A stretch of 64,000 nucleotides of DNA from the NCBI GenBank assembly GCA_018729555.1, contig JAHHQG010000026.1, positions 385,329-449,328 of the forward strand, written 5' to 3'. The translations under genes were made by a program, and so were the position numbers. Positions 8,656 to 17,179 of the stretch are shown piece by piece. This DNA comes from Clostridiales bacterium (GTDB lineage: Bacteria > Bacillota > Sulfobacillia > RBS10-35). Position 1 is the first letter of the stretch. Each line of letters opens with the position of its first letter. The notes below the pieces were generated by a model. That model was given only the letters and a program-made list of their open reading frames with translations, was not told where the DNA came from and did no database searches.

Positions 8656-9027
8656 TCAGGCGAAAACACCTTCGGTGTCGCGGTGGACCTTGAAGCGAAG
8701 GCCTTCCGGCCTCACGAGGACGATGGGATCGGGGAGATCCCGGTCGGTGAGGCGAAAGAGGAGGTGGGGGTAGGTGAAGGCCTGGGTGACGATGGCCCCG
8801 GGGCTGGGCGCGATGTGCTGGACGTACACCACCAGCTGATCGCCGTCCAAGACGGCATCTTCCAGCTCCAGCCGGTGGCCGCCCGTGGGCTGGGGAGAAA
8901 GGGTCACCAGCCACACGGGACCTAAGGCATCTTGCAGGAGGTGGAGGCCCGGGGTTCCCAGGCGCCGTTCCACATCCCGCCGGATTTCTTCGGGGATGGT
9001 GTCGAGGGGGGCTACCAGCGCCGTCAT
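8656..9027 (-). CDS. PrcB C-terminal-domain-like small protein
   Basis: Protein of 123 aa. The segment from about residue 45, with GGHRLELEDA, GDQLVVYVQHI and PGAIVTQAFTYPHLL, matches the pattern of the PrcB C-terminal domain (a small beta-rich domain found with proteases and lipoproteins). No signal peptide or membrane segment is seen. The ATG at 9027 overlaps the E2 stop as ATGA, so translation is coupled to the dehydrogenase operon. An ATG 18 bases earlier lies inside E2. It occupies the place where an E3 gene is often found, but it is not an E3. Its function is unknown. Confidence 0.7.
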   Translation of the reverse strand: MTALVAPLDTIPEEIRRDVERRLGTPGLHLLQDALGPVWLVTLSPQPTGGHRLELEDAVLDGDQLVVYVQHIAPSPGAIVTQAFTYPHLLFRLTDRDLPDPIVLVRPEGLRFKVHRDTEGVFA

Positions 9028-10340
9028 CGGCTCAGATCCTCCCATAAGAGCGCGGCCGGCTCTTCAAGATAGCTGGCGATTTCCTTTGTGAAGCGGACGG
9101 CCGCCACACCGTCGATGACCCGATGATCGAAGGAGAGGGTCAGATAAAGGGTATCCCGGATGACCACCTTTCCTTCCCGGACCTGGGGCCGGGGCACGAT
9201 CTTATGAACCCCCAGGATGGCCACTTCAGGGTAATTCACGATGGGGGTGGCGAAAAGGCCCCCCACCGAACCGACGCTGGTGATGGTGAAGGTGCTTCCC
9301 CGGAGCTTTTCGGGCGGAAGGGCCCGCTTTCTCGCGGCTTCCACCAGGGGCGGGATCTCCCGGGCCAGCTCCACCACGCTCAGGCGCTCCGCCTCCCGAA
9401 GGACCGCCACCAGAAGGCCTTCTTCCGTATCTACGGCGATCCCCAGGTGGACATGGGGGTGGAGGACGATCTCTTCCGCCGCTTCATCCAGGGAGGCGTT
9501 GAAAAAGGGGTATTTCTGAAGGGCTTTCACCGCCGCCCTCGCCACGAAGGGAAGGTAGGTGAGGCGGGGTTCCACCTTCTCTTTGAGGCTTTTCCGCAGC
9601 TGCACCAGCTCCGTCACGTCCACTTCGTCCACATGGGTGACCTGGGGCACCCGCTGGTGGGCGAGAGAGAGGCGCTGGGCGATGGCCCTCCGAAGACCCC
9701 GGAGGGGAATCCGCCGGCCTTGCAAGGTGGGCGCCGGTTGGGGCGCCGGAGCCGGCGCCGGGGTGGGAGCGGGGCGAGGCTCCTTCCTTTCTAGCGCCGC
9801 CTCCAGATCCTTCTGGGTGATCCGCCCCTGGGGGCCGGTGCCTTGGATCTCCTCCAGGGGAAGGCCCAGCTCCCGGGCTCTTCTTCGCACCGCCGGGGAA
9901 GCCAGGATGGCCTTCTTTCCTTCCTTGGAGGGCCCCCCTTCTTCTTCCACCACCAAAAGCTCGCCGGTGATCTTTCCCACGATGGCTCCCGCATCTTCTT
10001 CAGGAAGGGCTTCGGATTCCGAGGTTTCCCTCAAAGTATCGGGAAGGGCCGACGCGGGGGGCGGTGAAGCTGGGGGGGAAGCCGACGGCTCCCTCGCCCC
10101 TTCCTCCTCGATGTACGCGAGGACGGCCCCCACGGGAAGCCGCTCGCCTTCCTTCGCCCCATGCTTTTTGAGGATCCCCCTATAGGGGGAGGGGATCTCC
10201 ATGACGGCCTTATCGGTCTCCAGCTCCACCAGCGGCTGGTCTTCCTCCACCCGCTCCCCTTCCGCCACCTTCCAGCGGATGATCTCCGCCTCCGCCATCC
10301 CTTCCCCCAGATCGGGGAGGTGAAAGGCTCTCATGGCCAT
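9024..10340 (-). CDS. pdhC: 2-oxoacid dehydrogenase E2 (dihydrolipoyl acyltransferase)
   Basis: E2 core of a 2-oxoacid dehydrogenase complex, 438 aa. One lipoyl domain (residues 1-78) carries the lipoylated Lys44 in ELETDKAVMEIP. A flexible Ser/Pro/Ala-rich linker follows, then a subunit-binding domain (ASPAVRRRARELG through GRITQKDLEAAL), then an Ala/Pro hinge. The catalytic domain ends with SFDHRVIDGVAAVRF, the HxxxDG acetyltransferase site. It follows E1-beta by four bases. E1 resemblance suggests pyruvate, with branched-chain oxoacids as the alternative. No E3 gene is in the window. Confidence 0.93.
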   Translation of the reverse strand: MAMRAFHLPDLGEGMAEAEIIRWKVAEGERVEEDQPLVELETDKAVMEIPSPYRGILKKHGAKEGERLPVGAVLAYIEEEGAREPSASPPASPPPASALPDTLRETSESEALPEEDAGAIVGKITGELLVVEEEGGPSKEGKKAILASPAVRRRARELGLPLEEIQGTGPQGRITQKDLEAALERKEPRPAPTPAPAPAPQPAPTLQGRRIPLRGLRRAIAQRLSLAHQRVPQVTHVDEVDVTELVQLRKSLKEKVEPRLTYLPFVARAAVKALQKYPFFNASLDEAAEEIVLHPHVHLGIAVDTEEGLLVAVLREAERLSVVELAREIPPLVEAARKRALPPEKLRGSTFTITSVGSVGGLFATPIVNYPEVAILGVHKIVPRPQVREGKVVIRDTLYLTLSFDHRVIDGVAAVRFTKEIASYLEEPAALLWEDLSR

Positions 10341-10344
10341 GATC

Positions 10345-11334
10345 TCACGGCTCCTTCAGGGTCTTTTCCAGGGCGCGGTAGATGGTGGCCGCCTGGGGGA
10401 GGTAATCCTCTTCCAGGGCAAAGGCGGGGTAGGGGGTATCGGGCACCGCCACCCTTTGGGGAGGCGCTTCCAGGTGCCAGAAGGCTTCCTCCTGGACGAT
10501 GGCCACGATCTCCGCCCCCAAGCCCGCGGTGAGGGGCGCCTCGTGGACCACCAGCACCCTCCCCGTCTCCCGGGCAAAACGGCCGATGGTCTCCCGGTCC
10601 AGGGGCGAAAGGGTGCGGAGGTCCACCACCGCCACCTCAAAGCCTTCGTCTTGGGCCCGGCGGGCCGCCTGGAGGGAAGGGGGCACCATGGCCCCCCAGC
10701 AAAAGATCACTCCGTCCTTTCCCTCCCTCACCACCCGGGCTTTCCCCAGGGGGACCCGGTACGGGCCCTCGGGCACTTCCCCTTTGACGGAACGGTAGAG
10801 GCGCATGGGCTCCAGGAAGATGACCGGGTCCGGGTCCTCGATGGCCGAAAGGAGCAGCCCCTTGGCATCGGCGGGGGTGCTGGGGACGGCCACCTTGAGG
10901 CCGGGGGTGTGGACCAGATGGGCTTCGGCGCTTTCCGAGTGGAGCTCGGGGGCCTGAACCCCACCCCCGTAGGGCATCCTCACCACCATGGGGCAGGTGA
11001 AGCGGCCCCGGGAGCGGTAGCGGAAGCGGCTGGCGTGGGAGAGGAGCTGGTCCAGGGCCGGATAGATAAAGCCCATGAACTGGATTTCCGCCACGGGGCG
11101 AAGGCCGGAGAGGGCAAGGCCGATGGCCGTCCCCACGATGGCCGACTCCGCCAGGGGCGTATCCACCACCCGCTCGTCGCCGTATTTCTGAAAAAGGCCG
11201 TCGGTGGCCCGAAAGACGCCCCCGTTGACCCCGATGTCTTCCCCCAGGAGAAGCACCCGGGGGTCTTCCGAAAGGGCCAGATCTAACGCCTCGGTGATGG
11301 CCTGGAGGAGGGTCTTCTCCTTCGTCTGGCTCAT
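10345..11334 (-). CDS. pdhB: 2-oxoacid dehydrogenase E1 beta subunit
   Basis: Beta subunit (329 aa) of the thiamine-diphosphate E1. LLGEDIGVNGGVFRATDGL, DTPLAESAIVG and the RMPYGGGVQAPELHSES segment are standard. FLEPMRLYRS resembles the matching region of Gram-positive pyruvate dehydrogenase beta chains. The start codon overlaps the E1-alpha stop as ATGA, so the two subunits are made together. It supplies half of the cofactor site and docks on the E2 binding domain. Confidence 0.94.
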   Translation of the reverse strand: MSQTKEKTLLQAITEALDLALSEDPRVLLLGEDIGVNGGVFRATDGLFQKYGDERVVDTPLAESAIVGTAIGLALSGLRPVAEIQFMGFIYPALDQLLSHASRFRYRSRGRFTCPMVVRMPYGGGVQAPELHSESAEAHLVHTPGLKVAVPSTPADAKGLLLSAIEDPDPVIFLEPMRLYRSVKGEVPEGPYRVPLGKARVVREGKDGVIFCWGAMVPPSLQAARRAQDEGFEVAVVDLRTLSPLDRETIGRFARETGRVLVVHEAPLTAGLGAEIVAIVQEEAFWHLEAPPQRVAVPDTPYPAFALEEDYLPQAATIYRALEKTLKEP

Positions 11335-12374
11335 GCCTTCGCCTCCTTGAGGGCCTGAAGGAAGGCCTCCTTTTGCTGCCGGAAGATAGGAGGCTCATCG
11401 CCGTAGACATGCTCGAAGATGGCTTCGGGGGAGGGGCGGGGGAGGGCTTCCAACTCGGCCACCGCTTGAGCGATCTTTTCCCGGGCATGGGCGAGGGTGG
11501 CTTCCTCCTCCTCGGCCGACCACGCCCCTTCCCGCAAAAGGTAGCGGCGGAGCCGTTCCACGGGATCCCCTAAGGCCTCTTGGGCCGGATCCTCTTTCCG
11601 GTAGCGGCGGGGGTCATCGGAGGTGGTGTGGGGCCCCACCCGGTAGGTGCGGGCCTCGATCAGGGTGGGCCCTTCGCCGGAGCGGGCGCGCTCCAGGGCT
11701 TCCCTCACCGCCTCCGCCACCATGAGGGGGTCGTTTCCGTCGATGAGGCGCCCCGGCATGCCGTAGCCTTGGGCACGGACGGCGATGCTTTCGGCGGCCG
11801 TCTGACGGTGAAAGGGAACGCTGATGGCCCAGCCGTTGTTCTGACAAAGGAACACGACGGGCGTCTTGAAAACTCCCGCAAAATTGAGTCCTTCGTGAAA
11901 ATCCCCTTCGCTGGAAGCTCCATCGCCGAAGAAGGTGAGGACCACCCCTTCTTTCTTCTGGAGCTTCAACCCCCATCCGATTCCCACGGCATGGGGGATC
12001 TGGGTGGCGATGGGGACGGCCGGGGGAAGGATCTGCACACCCTCCGGAGCCCGGTAGCTGTCGGGAAGGCCCTTCCAGTAGGCCAGGGCCTCTACCAGGG
12101 GCAGGCCGAAGAGGATGCTGGCCCCGGTATCCCGGTAGGTGGGCACCAGCCAGTCGGAGCGGGAGAGGGAGAGGGCGGCCGCCGCCTGGATTCCCTCCAG
12201 ACCCGTGAAAGGGGCGTAGGTGCCGATGCGCCCCTGGCGCTGGAGGGTGAGGGCCCGGCTGTCGAAGGTGCGGATGAAGAGCATGGCTTTCAAAAGGGCC
12301 CGGCTTTCCTCCAGGGAAAGGCGAGGGGTCCGGGAAGGCCGGCCTTCCAGGTCCAGGATCCGTTCCATCTCCAA
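11331..12374 (-). CDS. pdhA: 2-oxoacid dehydrogenase E1 alpha subunit
   Basis: Decarboxylating subunit that binds thiamine diphosphate: FFGDGASSEGDFHEGLNFAG and CQNNGWAISVPF form the diphosphate/Mg motif. RQGRIGTYAPFTGLEG near residue 45 is like PdhA of Gram-positives, which favours pyruvate. TTG at 12374 is chosen because GGAGGG lies six bases upstream. ATG two codons later is the alternative. A longer frame reaching 12482 would run into the promoter shared with korA. The TTG start gives 347 aa. Confidence 0.92.
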   Translation of the reverse strand: MEMERILDLEGRPSRTPRLSLEESRALLKAMLFIRTFDSRALTLQRQGRIGTYAPFTGLEGIQAAAALSLSRSDWLVPTYRDTGASILFGLPLVEALAYWKGLPDSYRAPEGVQILPPAVPIATQIPHAVGIGWGLKLQKKEGVVLTFFGDGASSEGDFHEGLNFAGVFKTPVVFLCQNNGWAISVPFHRQTAAESIAVRAQGYGMPGRLIDGNDPLMVAEAVREALERARSGEGPTLIEARTYRVGPHTTSDDPRRYRKEDPAQEALGDPVERLRRYLLREGAWSAEEEEATLAHAREKIAQAVAELEALPRPSPEAIFEHVYGDEPPIFRQQKEAFLQALKEAKA

Positions 12375-12457
12375 GGGGAACCCTCCTTTCACCCCCTTAT
12401 TCGCCCGGGCGAAAGCAAATCCTCTTCTCATGTCCGGGCCTCCCACCTTCAAAACCA

Positions 12458-12486
12458 TTGAAACCCGGGGTACACTGGACATAAGA
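12458..12486 (+). promoter_or_regulatory. Probable sigma-A promoter of korAB
   Basis: TTGAAA (12458-12463), a 17-base spacer and ATAAGA (12481-12486) precede the korA start by about 20 bases. The region between 12375 and 12506 must also hold the promoter of the divergent pdh operon, for which no clear hexamers were identified. Confidence 0.5.
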
Positions 12487-12506
12487 CATCAGGGGAGGAA
12501 TGGACA

Positions 12507-14240
12507 TTGCTGAAGGAATTTGCCTGGATGGTGGGGGGCCAGCAGGGAGAGGGCATTGAGAGCTCCGGCGACATCTTGGCCACCGTCCTGGCGCGACAGG
12601 GCTACCACGTCTTCGGTTACCGGGTCTTCTCCAGCCGCATCAAAGGGGGCCACACCAGCTACCGGGTCCGGGCCAGCACCCGCCCCGTGCGGACGCCCAA
12701 CGAGGATGTCCACCTCTTGGTGGCTTTTGATCAAGAAACCATCGACATCGAAGGTCCCCAGGTGGTGCCCGGCGGGGTCATCGCCGCCGACAGCCACTTC
12801 AAGCCCCAGCTTCCCCCGGGCCTGAGCGCCACCCTCCTGGACATCCCCCTGACGGATCTGGCCAAGGACAGCGGCAATCCCCTGGCGAGAAACGTGGTGG
12901 CCATGGGGGCGACGGCCTACGTCCTCAGCCTCCGCCTGGAACCCTTCCACGACCTCATCCGGGACCGGTGGGGGCGCAAAGGGGAAGAGGTGGTGGCCCA
13001 GAACCTCCGGGCTCTGGAATCGGGCTATCGCTTTGCCGAAGACAACCTGAAGGGCCTTCGCTTCGAGGTGGAACCCGGCGATGGGAAGTCCCGCCCCGCC
13101 CTTTTGGGGAACTACCTCATGAGCATCGGGGCCCTGGCGGCCGGCTGCCGGGTCATGGCCGCCTACCCCATCACCCCCGCCTCCGACGTCATGGAGTACC
13201 TGGTCCGCAAGCTTCCCCAGTACGGCGGGGTCGTCCTCCAGATGGAAGATGAGATCGCCGCCATCGCCACGGTGGTGGGAGCGGGGTTTGCCGGCGCCCG
13301 CGCCATGACGGCCACGGCAGGCCCCGGGTTTTCCCTCATGCAGGAGACCCTGGGCCTGGCGGCGGCGGCCGAAATCCCCGTGGTCATCGTGGATGTCCAG
13401 CGGGCCGGGCCGTCCACCGGCATGCCCACCAAAGTGGAGCAGAGCGACCTCATGCAGATGATCTACGGTACCCACGGCGAATCCCCCCGGATCGTCCTCT
13501 CGCCCTACACCATGGAAGATGCCTTCTACATCATGTTTGACGCCTTCAACCTGGCGGAGGAATACCAGTGCCCCGTCATCATCGCCTCGGACCTCATGCT
13601 GGGGGTTTCCCTCCAGACGGTGGAGGAAGACGCCCTGGATCTTTCCCGGGTGGAGTGGCGCCGGGGCCAGGTGGTGACGGAAGAGGACCTGGCGGGAGTC
13701 CAGGCGGGGTATTTCCAACGCTATGCCGTCACGGCGTCGGGCATTTCGCCCCGATCCCTTCCCGGCATGCCCAAAGGCCAATACCTGGCCACCGGTGTGG
13801 AGCACGCGCCGACGGGGAAGGTGACGGAAAACCCCCAGAACCGCGTGGCCCAGATGGATAAGCGGGCGCGCAAGCTCTCCTCCCTCAAGGGGAACGGCAC
13901 CCGCTACTACGGCGATGACGACCCCGAGCTCCTCCTCGTCAGCTTCGGGAGCACCTTCGGGGCCGTGGAAGAAGCCCGGGAAGCCCTCCAGGCGGAAGGG
14001 AAGAAGGTGGGCCACCTGGTCCTGCGGCGCCTCTGGCCCCTTCCTGTGGATGAGCTCCAGCCCCACCTGGAGAAAGCCCAAAAGGTCCTGGTGGTGGAGC
14101 TCAACTCCACCGGCCAGCTGCGCCAGCTGATCCAGATGCATATGGGGTATCATGAAAAGCTTCATTCGGCCTTGAAGTACAGCGGGCTTCCCTTCTATCC
14201 CAGGGAAATCCTAGTGCGGGCGGAAGAGGTGATGGGCTGA
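12507..14240 (+). CDS. korA: 2-oxoacid:ferredoxin oxidoreductase, fused gamma-alpha subunit
   Basis: Large subunit, 577 aa, of an oxygen-tolerant-type 2-oxoacid:acceptor oxidoreductase that makes acyl-CoA, CO2 and reduced ferredoxin. The gamma domain comes first (WMVGGQQGEGIESSGDILA, SRIKGGHTSYRVR). The alpha domain follows from about residue 205 with AAYPITPASDVMEYL and ATAGPGFSLMQE. No ferredoxin domain is fused. TTG at 12507 has GGGGAGGA seven bases upstream. An ATG at 12500 is out of frame. 2-oxoglutarate is the usual substrate of this two-subunit form, and sucCD elsewhere in the window could use the succinyl-CoA. Confidence 0.92.
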   Translation: MLKEFAWMVGGQQGEGIESSGDILATVLARQGYHVFGYRVFSSRIKGGHTSYRVRASTRPVRTPNEDVHLLVAFDQETIDIEGPQVVPGGVIAADSHFKPQLPPGLSATLLDIPLTDLAKDSGNPLARNVVAMGATAYVLSLRLEPFHDLIRDRWGRKGEEVVAQNLRALESGYRFAEDNLKGLRFEVEPGDGKSRPALLGNYLMSIGALAAGCRVMAAYPITPASDVMEYLVRKLPQYGGVVLQMEDEIAAIATVVGAGFAGARAMTATAGPGFSLMQETLGLAAAAEIPVVIVDVQRAGPSTGMPTKVEQSDLMQMIYGTHGESPRIVLSPYTMEDAFYIMFDAFNLAEEYQCPVIIASDLMLGVSLQTVEEDALDLSRVEWRRGQVVTEEDLAGVQAGYFQRYAVTASGISPRSLPGMPKGQYLATGVEHAPTGKVTENPQNRVAQMDKRARKLSSLKGNGTRYYGDDDPELLLVSFGSTFGAVEEAREALQAEGKKVGHLVLRRLWPLPVDELQPHLEKAQKVLVVELNSTGQLRQLIQMHMGYHEKLHSALKYSGLPFYPREILVRAEEVMG

Positions 14241-15112
14241 TGGCCATTGCGGTCACCATGGCAGATTACCGGACGGCGGAGAAATCCTGGTGGTGCCCCG
14301 GGTGCGGGGATTTTGGCGTCCTTTCGGCCCTCCAGAAGACCCTGGTGGACCTGCAAAAGCTTCCCCACGAGGTAGCCATCGTGGCGGGCATCGGGTGCTC
14401 CGGGAAGATCGGCAATTACATCAACTGCTACAACATCCACACCACCCACGGCCGCACCCTCCCGGTGGCCACGGGGATCAAGCTGGCCAACCGCAACCTC
14501 ACCGTCATCGCCGCCGGGGGTGACGGCGACGGCTATGCCATCGGCATGGGCCATTTCATGCATGCCCTCCGGCGCAACGTGGACATCACCTACCTGGTGA
14601 TGGATAACCACGTCTACGGCCTCACCAAGGGGCAGGTGTCCCCCACCAGCGACCGGGGCTTCGTCACCAGCAGCACCCCTCAAGGGAACCTGGAGAAGCC
14701 GGTGCGGCCCCTGGAGCTGGCCCTGGCCAGCGGCGCGGGCTTTGTGGCCCAGGGGTTTTCCGGCTGGGTGCCCCAGCTCATCGACATCCTGAAGGCGGCC
14801 ATCGAGTACCGGGGGTTTGCCCTGGTGAACGTCATCAGCCCATGCGTCACCTACAACAAGGTCAATACCTACGACTACTACCGGGAAAACCTCGTGAAGG
14901 TGGAGGACATTCCCGGCTACGACGAGAAGGATCGCCTGGGGGCGTTGAAGACGGTCATCGAAAGGGAAGGCCTGGTGACGGGGATCCTCTACCGGGAAGA
15001 AGGCCCCTCCCTGGAAGACCTCCTTCCCGGCTACCGGGAAGAGCCCATCGTCAGCCAGGATCTCCGCTTCCGCCAGGAGGACCTGAAGGCCCTTTTGGAG
15101 GAGTTCCGCTGA
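14240..15112 (+). CDS. korB: 2-oxoacid:ferredoxin oxidoreductase beta subunit
   Basis: Thiamine-diphosphate and iron-sulfur subunit, 290 aa. WWCPGCGDFGVL supplies cluster cysteines. GIGCSGKIGNYIN and the GDGDGYAIGMGHF cofactor motif follow, then VMDNHVYGLTKGQ, all standard for KorB. Start and stop of korA/korB overlap as TGATG. A two-subunit complex with KorA is expected. Pyruvate as an extra substrate is possible in thermophiles. Confidence 0.94.
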   Translation: MAIAVTMADYRTAEKSWWCPGCGDFGVLSALQKTLVDLQKLPHEVAIVAGIGCSGKIGNYINCYNIHTTHGRTLPVATGIKLANRNLTVIAAGGDGDGYAIGMGHFMHALRRNVDITYLVMDNHVYGLTKGQVSPTSDRGFVTSSTPQGNLEKPVRPLELALASGAGFVAQGFSGWVPQLIDILKAAIEYRGFALVNVISPCVTYNKVNTYDYYRENLVKVEDIPGYDEKDRLGALKTVIEREGLVTGILYREEGPSLEDLLPGYREEPIVSQDLRFRQEDLKALLEEFR

Positions 15113-15114
15113 TC

Positions 15115-15399
15115 TTGTCGGGCGCTCGAGAGCTGGCGGAGATCATCAAGGGGGCTGCCCGCGACGAAAGGGGCCGCCCCCTCCCTTTGACCCTCGAAGA
15201 GGCCACCGCCTGGGCGGAAGAGATCTTGGAGGACCTCTTTTCCTCCCAGGAGTGGCCCCGCATCCTGGAGCGGGGCGGCCTTCGCTTCGTCGCCTTTTTG
15301 CCGGAAGAGTGGGAGCTGGGGAGCCCGGCCCTGGTCTTCGCCCAGCAGTGGGACGGCTGCAGCTGGGTGAACCTGGGCCGGGTGGACGTCTCCCTCTAG
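15115..15399 (+). CDS. Small hypothetical protein after korB
   Basis: TTG-initiated frame of 94 aa, two bases after korB. It contains GARELAEIIKGAARDERGRP, an amphipathic acidic middle (WAEEILEDLFSSQEW) and a C-terminal WVNLGRVDVSL. No domain is recognised, and no membrane segment or signal is seen. Position suggests translation with korB. The stop codon lies inside the palindrome CTAG shared with the stop of the convergent transketolase gene. A ribosome site is present but distant (GGAGG about 13 bases upstream), so confidence is moderate. Confidence 0.55.
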   Translation: MSGARELAEIIKGAARDERGRPLPLTLEEATAWAEEILEDLFSSQEWPRILERGGLRFVAFLPEEWELGSPALVFAQQWDGCSWVNLGRVDVSL

Positions 15400-16346
15400 C
15401 GCCGCTTGTACCGGGTGATGAGGGCTTCCGCCTTCCAGGCGATGGTCTCGGCGCTAAGGCCGTATTTCTTGAAGAGCTCCCCCGGTTTTCCCGATTCGGC
15501 GTAGGTATCTTCCATGCCCACAAAGGCCAGGGGGATGGGCCGGAACTGGCTCAAGAGCATGGCCACGGCGCTTCCCACGCCGCCCGCCAGAAGGTGCTCT
15601 TCGGCGATGACCATGGCCCCCGTCTCTTCCGCCGCCTGGATGAGGGCATCTTTGTCCAGGGGTTTCACCGACACCAGATCCAGGACCCTCGCCTCGTACC
15701 CCTTTTCCGCCAAGATGTCGGCCGCCTTGAGGGCTTCGTGGACCATCAGGCCCAAGGCGGCGATGGTGACATCCCGCCCCTGGCGAAGGACGGGAGCCCG
15801 GCCGAAGGCGAAGGCGGCCGGCTCTCGATACACGAGGGGCGCCGGCGGTCGCCCCACCCGGACGTAGACCGGCCCGCGGTGATAGGCCGCCGCCCGGATG
15901 ACGGCCGCTGTGGAGGGGGCGTCGGCGGGGCAGGCCACGTAGAAGCCGGGGAGGCTTCGCGCCAGGGCCAGGTCCTCCACGCTCTGTTGGGAGACCCCGT
16001 CTTCCCCCACGCTGATGCCCCCGTGGCTCCCCACCAGCTTCACGTTGGCCTGGCTGTAGGCGATGGCCATCCGCATCTGGTCGTAGCCTTTGCTCATGAG
16101 GAAGGTGGCAAAGCTGGAGACGAAGGGGATCTTGCCGCTCCGGCTGAGGCCCGAGGCAGCGCCCACCATGTTGGCTTCCGCGATCCCCATGTTGAAAAAG
16201 CGGTCGGGGAATTCTTTCGCGAAGTAGCGGGTCATGGTGGAGGTGGAGAGGTCGCCGTCTAAGACGACGATGCGGGGATCCTGACGGCCCAGCTGCAAGA
16301 GGGCCTGGCCGTAGGCTTCCCGCGTGGAGGGGCCCATTTCCGTCAC
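15396..16346 (-). CDS. tktB: Transketolase, C-terminal subunit
   Basis: Pyrimidine-binding and C-terminal half of a split transketolase, 316 aa. DGDLSTSTMTRYFAKEF, NMGIAEANMVGAASGL, SSFATFLMSKGYDQ and SHGGISVGEDGVSQQS are typical of the separate C-terminal subunit. The GTG start overlaps the stop of the N-terminal subunit (GTGA). Together they transfer two-carbon ketol units in the pentose phosphate pathway. A 1-deoxyxylulose-5-phosphate synthase is excluded by the split layout. Confidence 0.92.
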   Translation of the reverse strand: MTEMGPSTREAYGQALLQLGRQDPRIVVLDGDLSTSTMTRYFAKEFPDRFFNMGIAEANMVGAASGLSRSGKIPFVSSFATFLMSKGYDQMRMAIAYSQANVKLVGSHGGISVGEDGVSQQSVEDLALARSLPGFYVACPADAPSTAAVIRAAAYHRGPVYVRVGRPPAPLVYREPAAFAFGRAPVLRQGRDVTIAALGLMVHEALKAADILAEKGYEARVLDLVSVKPLDKDALIQAAEETGAMVIAEEHLLAGGVGSAVAMLLSQFRPIPLAFVGMEDTYAESGKPGELFKKYGLSAETIAWKAEALITRYKRR

Positions 16347-17179
16347 CGGGGGTCACCTCCCAGCTCGTTAAGGGCTCTCTCCAGCTCCTCGGGCGTGGGG
16401 GCCCGGCCGTGAAAGGCGTTGTTGCCCTCCATGAAGGAAACCCCTTTCCCTTTGACGGTGTGGGCGATGATGACCCGGGGACGGCCCTTTTCCTCCCACC
16501 GGGGCCGCGGAACGGCCAGGGCCCGCTGCAGGGCCGCCACATCGTGGCCGTCCACTTCCTCCACCTCCCAGCCAAACGCTTCCCACTTGGCCCGGAGGGG
16601 CTCCATCCCCATGATGGCGTCGGTGGGCCCGTCCAGCTGAAAGCCGTTTTTGTCCACGATGGCCACCAGATTCTGCAGGCCGTAGTGGGAGGCCGCCATG
16701 GCGGCCTCCCACACCTGCCCTTCGTTGAGCTCGCCGTCGCCCAAAAGGACGAACACCCGGAAATCCAGGCGGTCCATCTTTCCCGCCAGGGCGTGGCCCA
16801 AGCCGATGGAAAGCCCCTGGCCCAGGGATCCGGTGGAGGCTTCCACCCAGGGGAGATCCTTTACCGACGGATGCCCCTGGAGGGGGCTTCCGATGCGCCG
16901 GAGGGTCTTTAAGGATTCGGAGGGGATCCTTCCCGCCTCCGCCAGGGCGGCGTAGAGGATGGGGGCGGCATGGCCTTTGCTGAGGATGAACCGGTCCCGG
17001 AGGGGCCAGAGGGGGTCGGTGGGGTGCCAGCGGAGCTCCTGGAAGAAGAGGACCGCCACGATGTCGGCCGCCGAGAGGCTCCCGCCGGGATGGCCGGAGC
17101 CGGCGGCGGCGATGGCCTCCAGGGCGAGGCGCCGGAGCTTCCGGGCTTTTTCCGCCAGGGTTTCGGCTTCGACCCTCAT
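16343..17179 (-). CDS. tktA: Transketolase, N-terminal subunit
   Basis: Diphosphate-binding half, 278 aa. AAGSGHPGGSLSAADIVAVL is the entry motif. FILSKGHAAPILYAALAE and the thiamine motif GDGELNEGQVWEAAMAASHY ending in VDKNGFQ follow. The ATG overlaps the aspartase stop as ATGA, so aspartase and both transketolase halves form one minus-strand operon. Split transketolases are common in thermophilic Bacillota and archaea. Confidence 0.92.
   Translation of the reverse strand: MRVEAETLAEKARKLRRLALEAIAAAGSGHPGGSLSAADIVAVLFFQELRWHPTDPLWPLRDRFILSKGHAAPILYAALAEAGRIPSESLKTLRRIGSPLQGHPSVKDLPWVEASTGSLGQGLSIGLGHALAGKMDRLDFRVFVLLGDGELNEGQVWEAAMAASHYGLQNLVAIVDKNGFQLDGPTDAIMGMEPLRAKWEAFGWEVEEVDGHDVAALQRALAVPRPRWEEKGRPRVIIAHTVKGKGVSFMEGNNAFHGRAPTPEELERALNELGGDPR

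Noticed and set aside
12489-14165. 558-aa minus-strand frame opposite korA
   Set aside because: High-GC antisense shadow. The plus strand encodes a clear KorA with all motifs.
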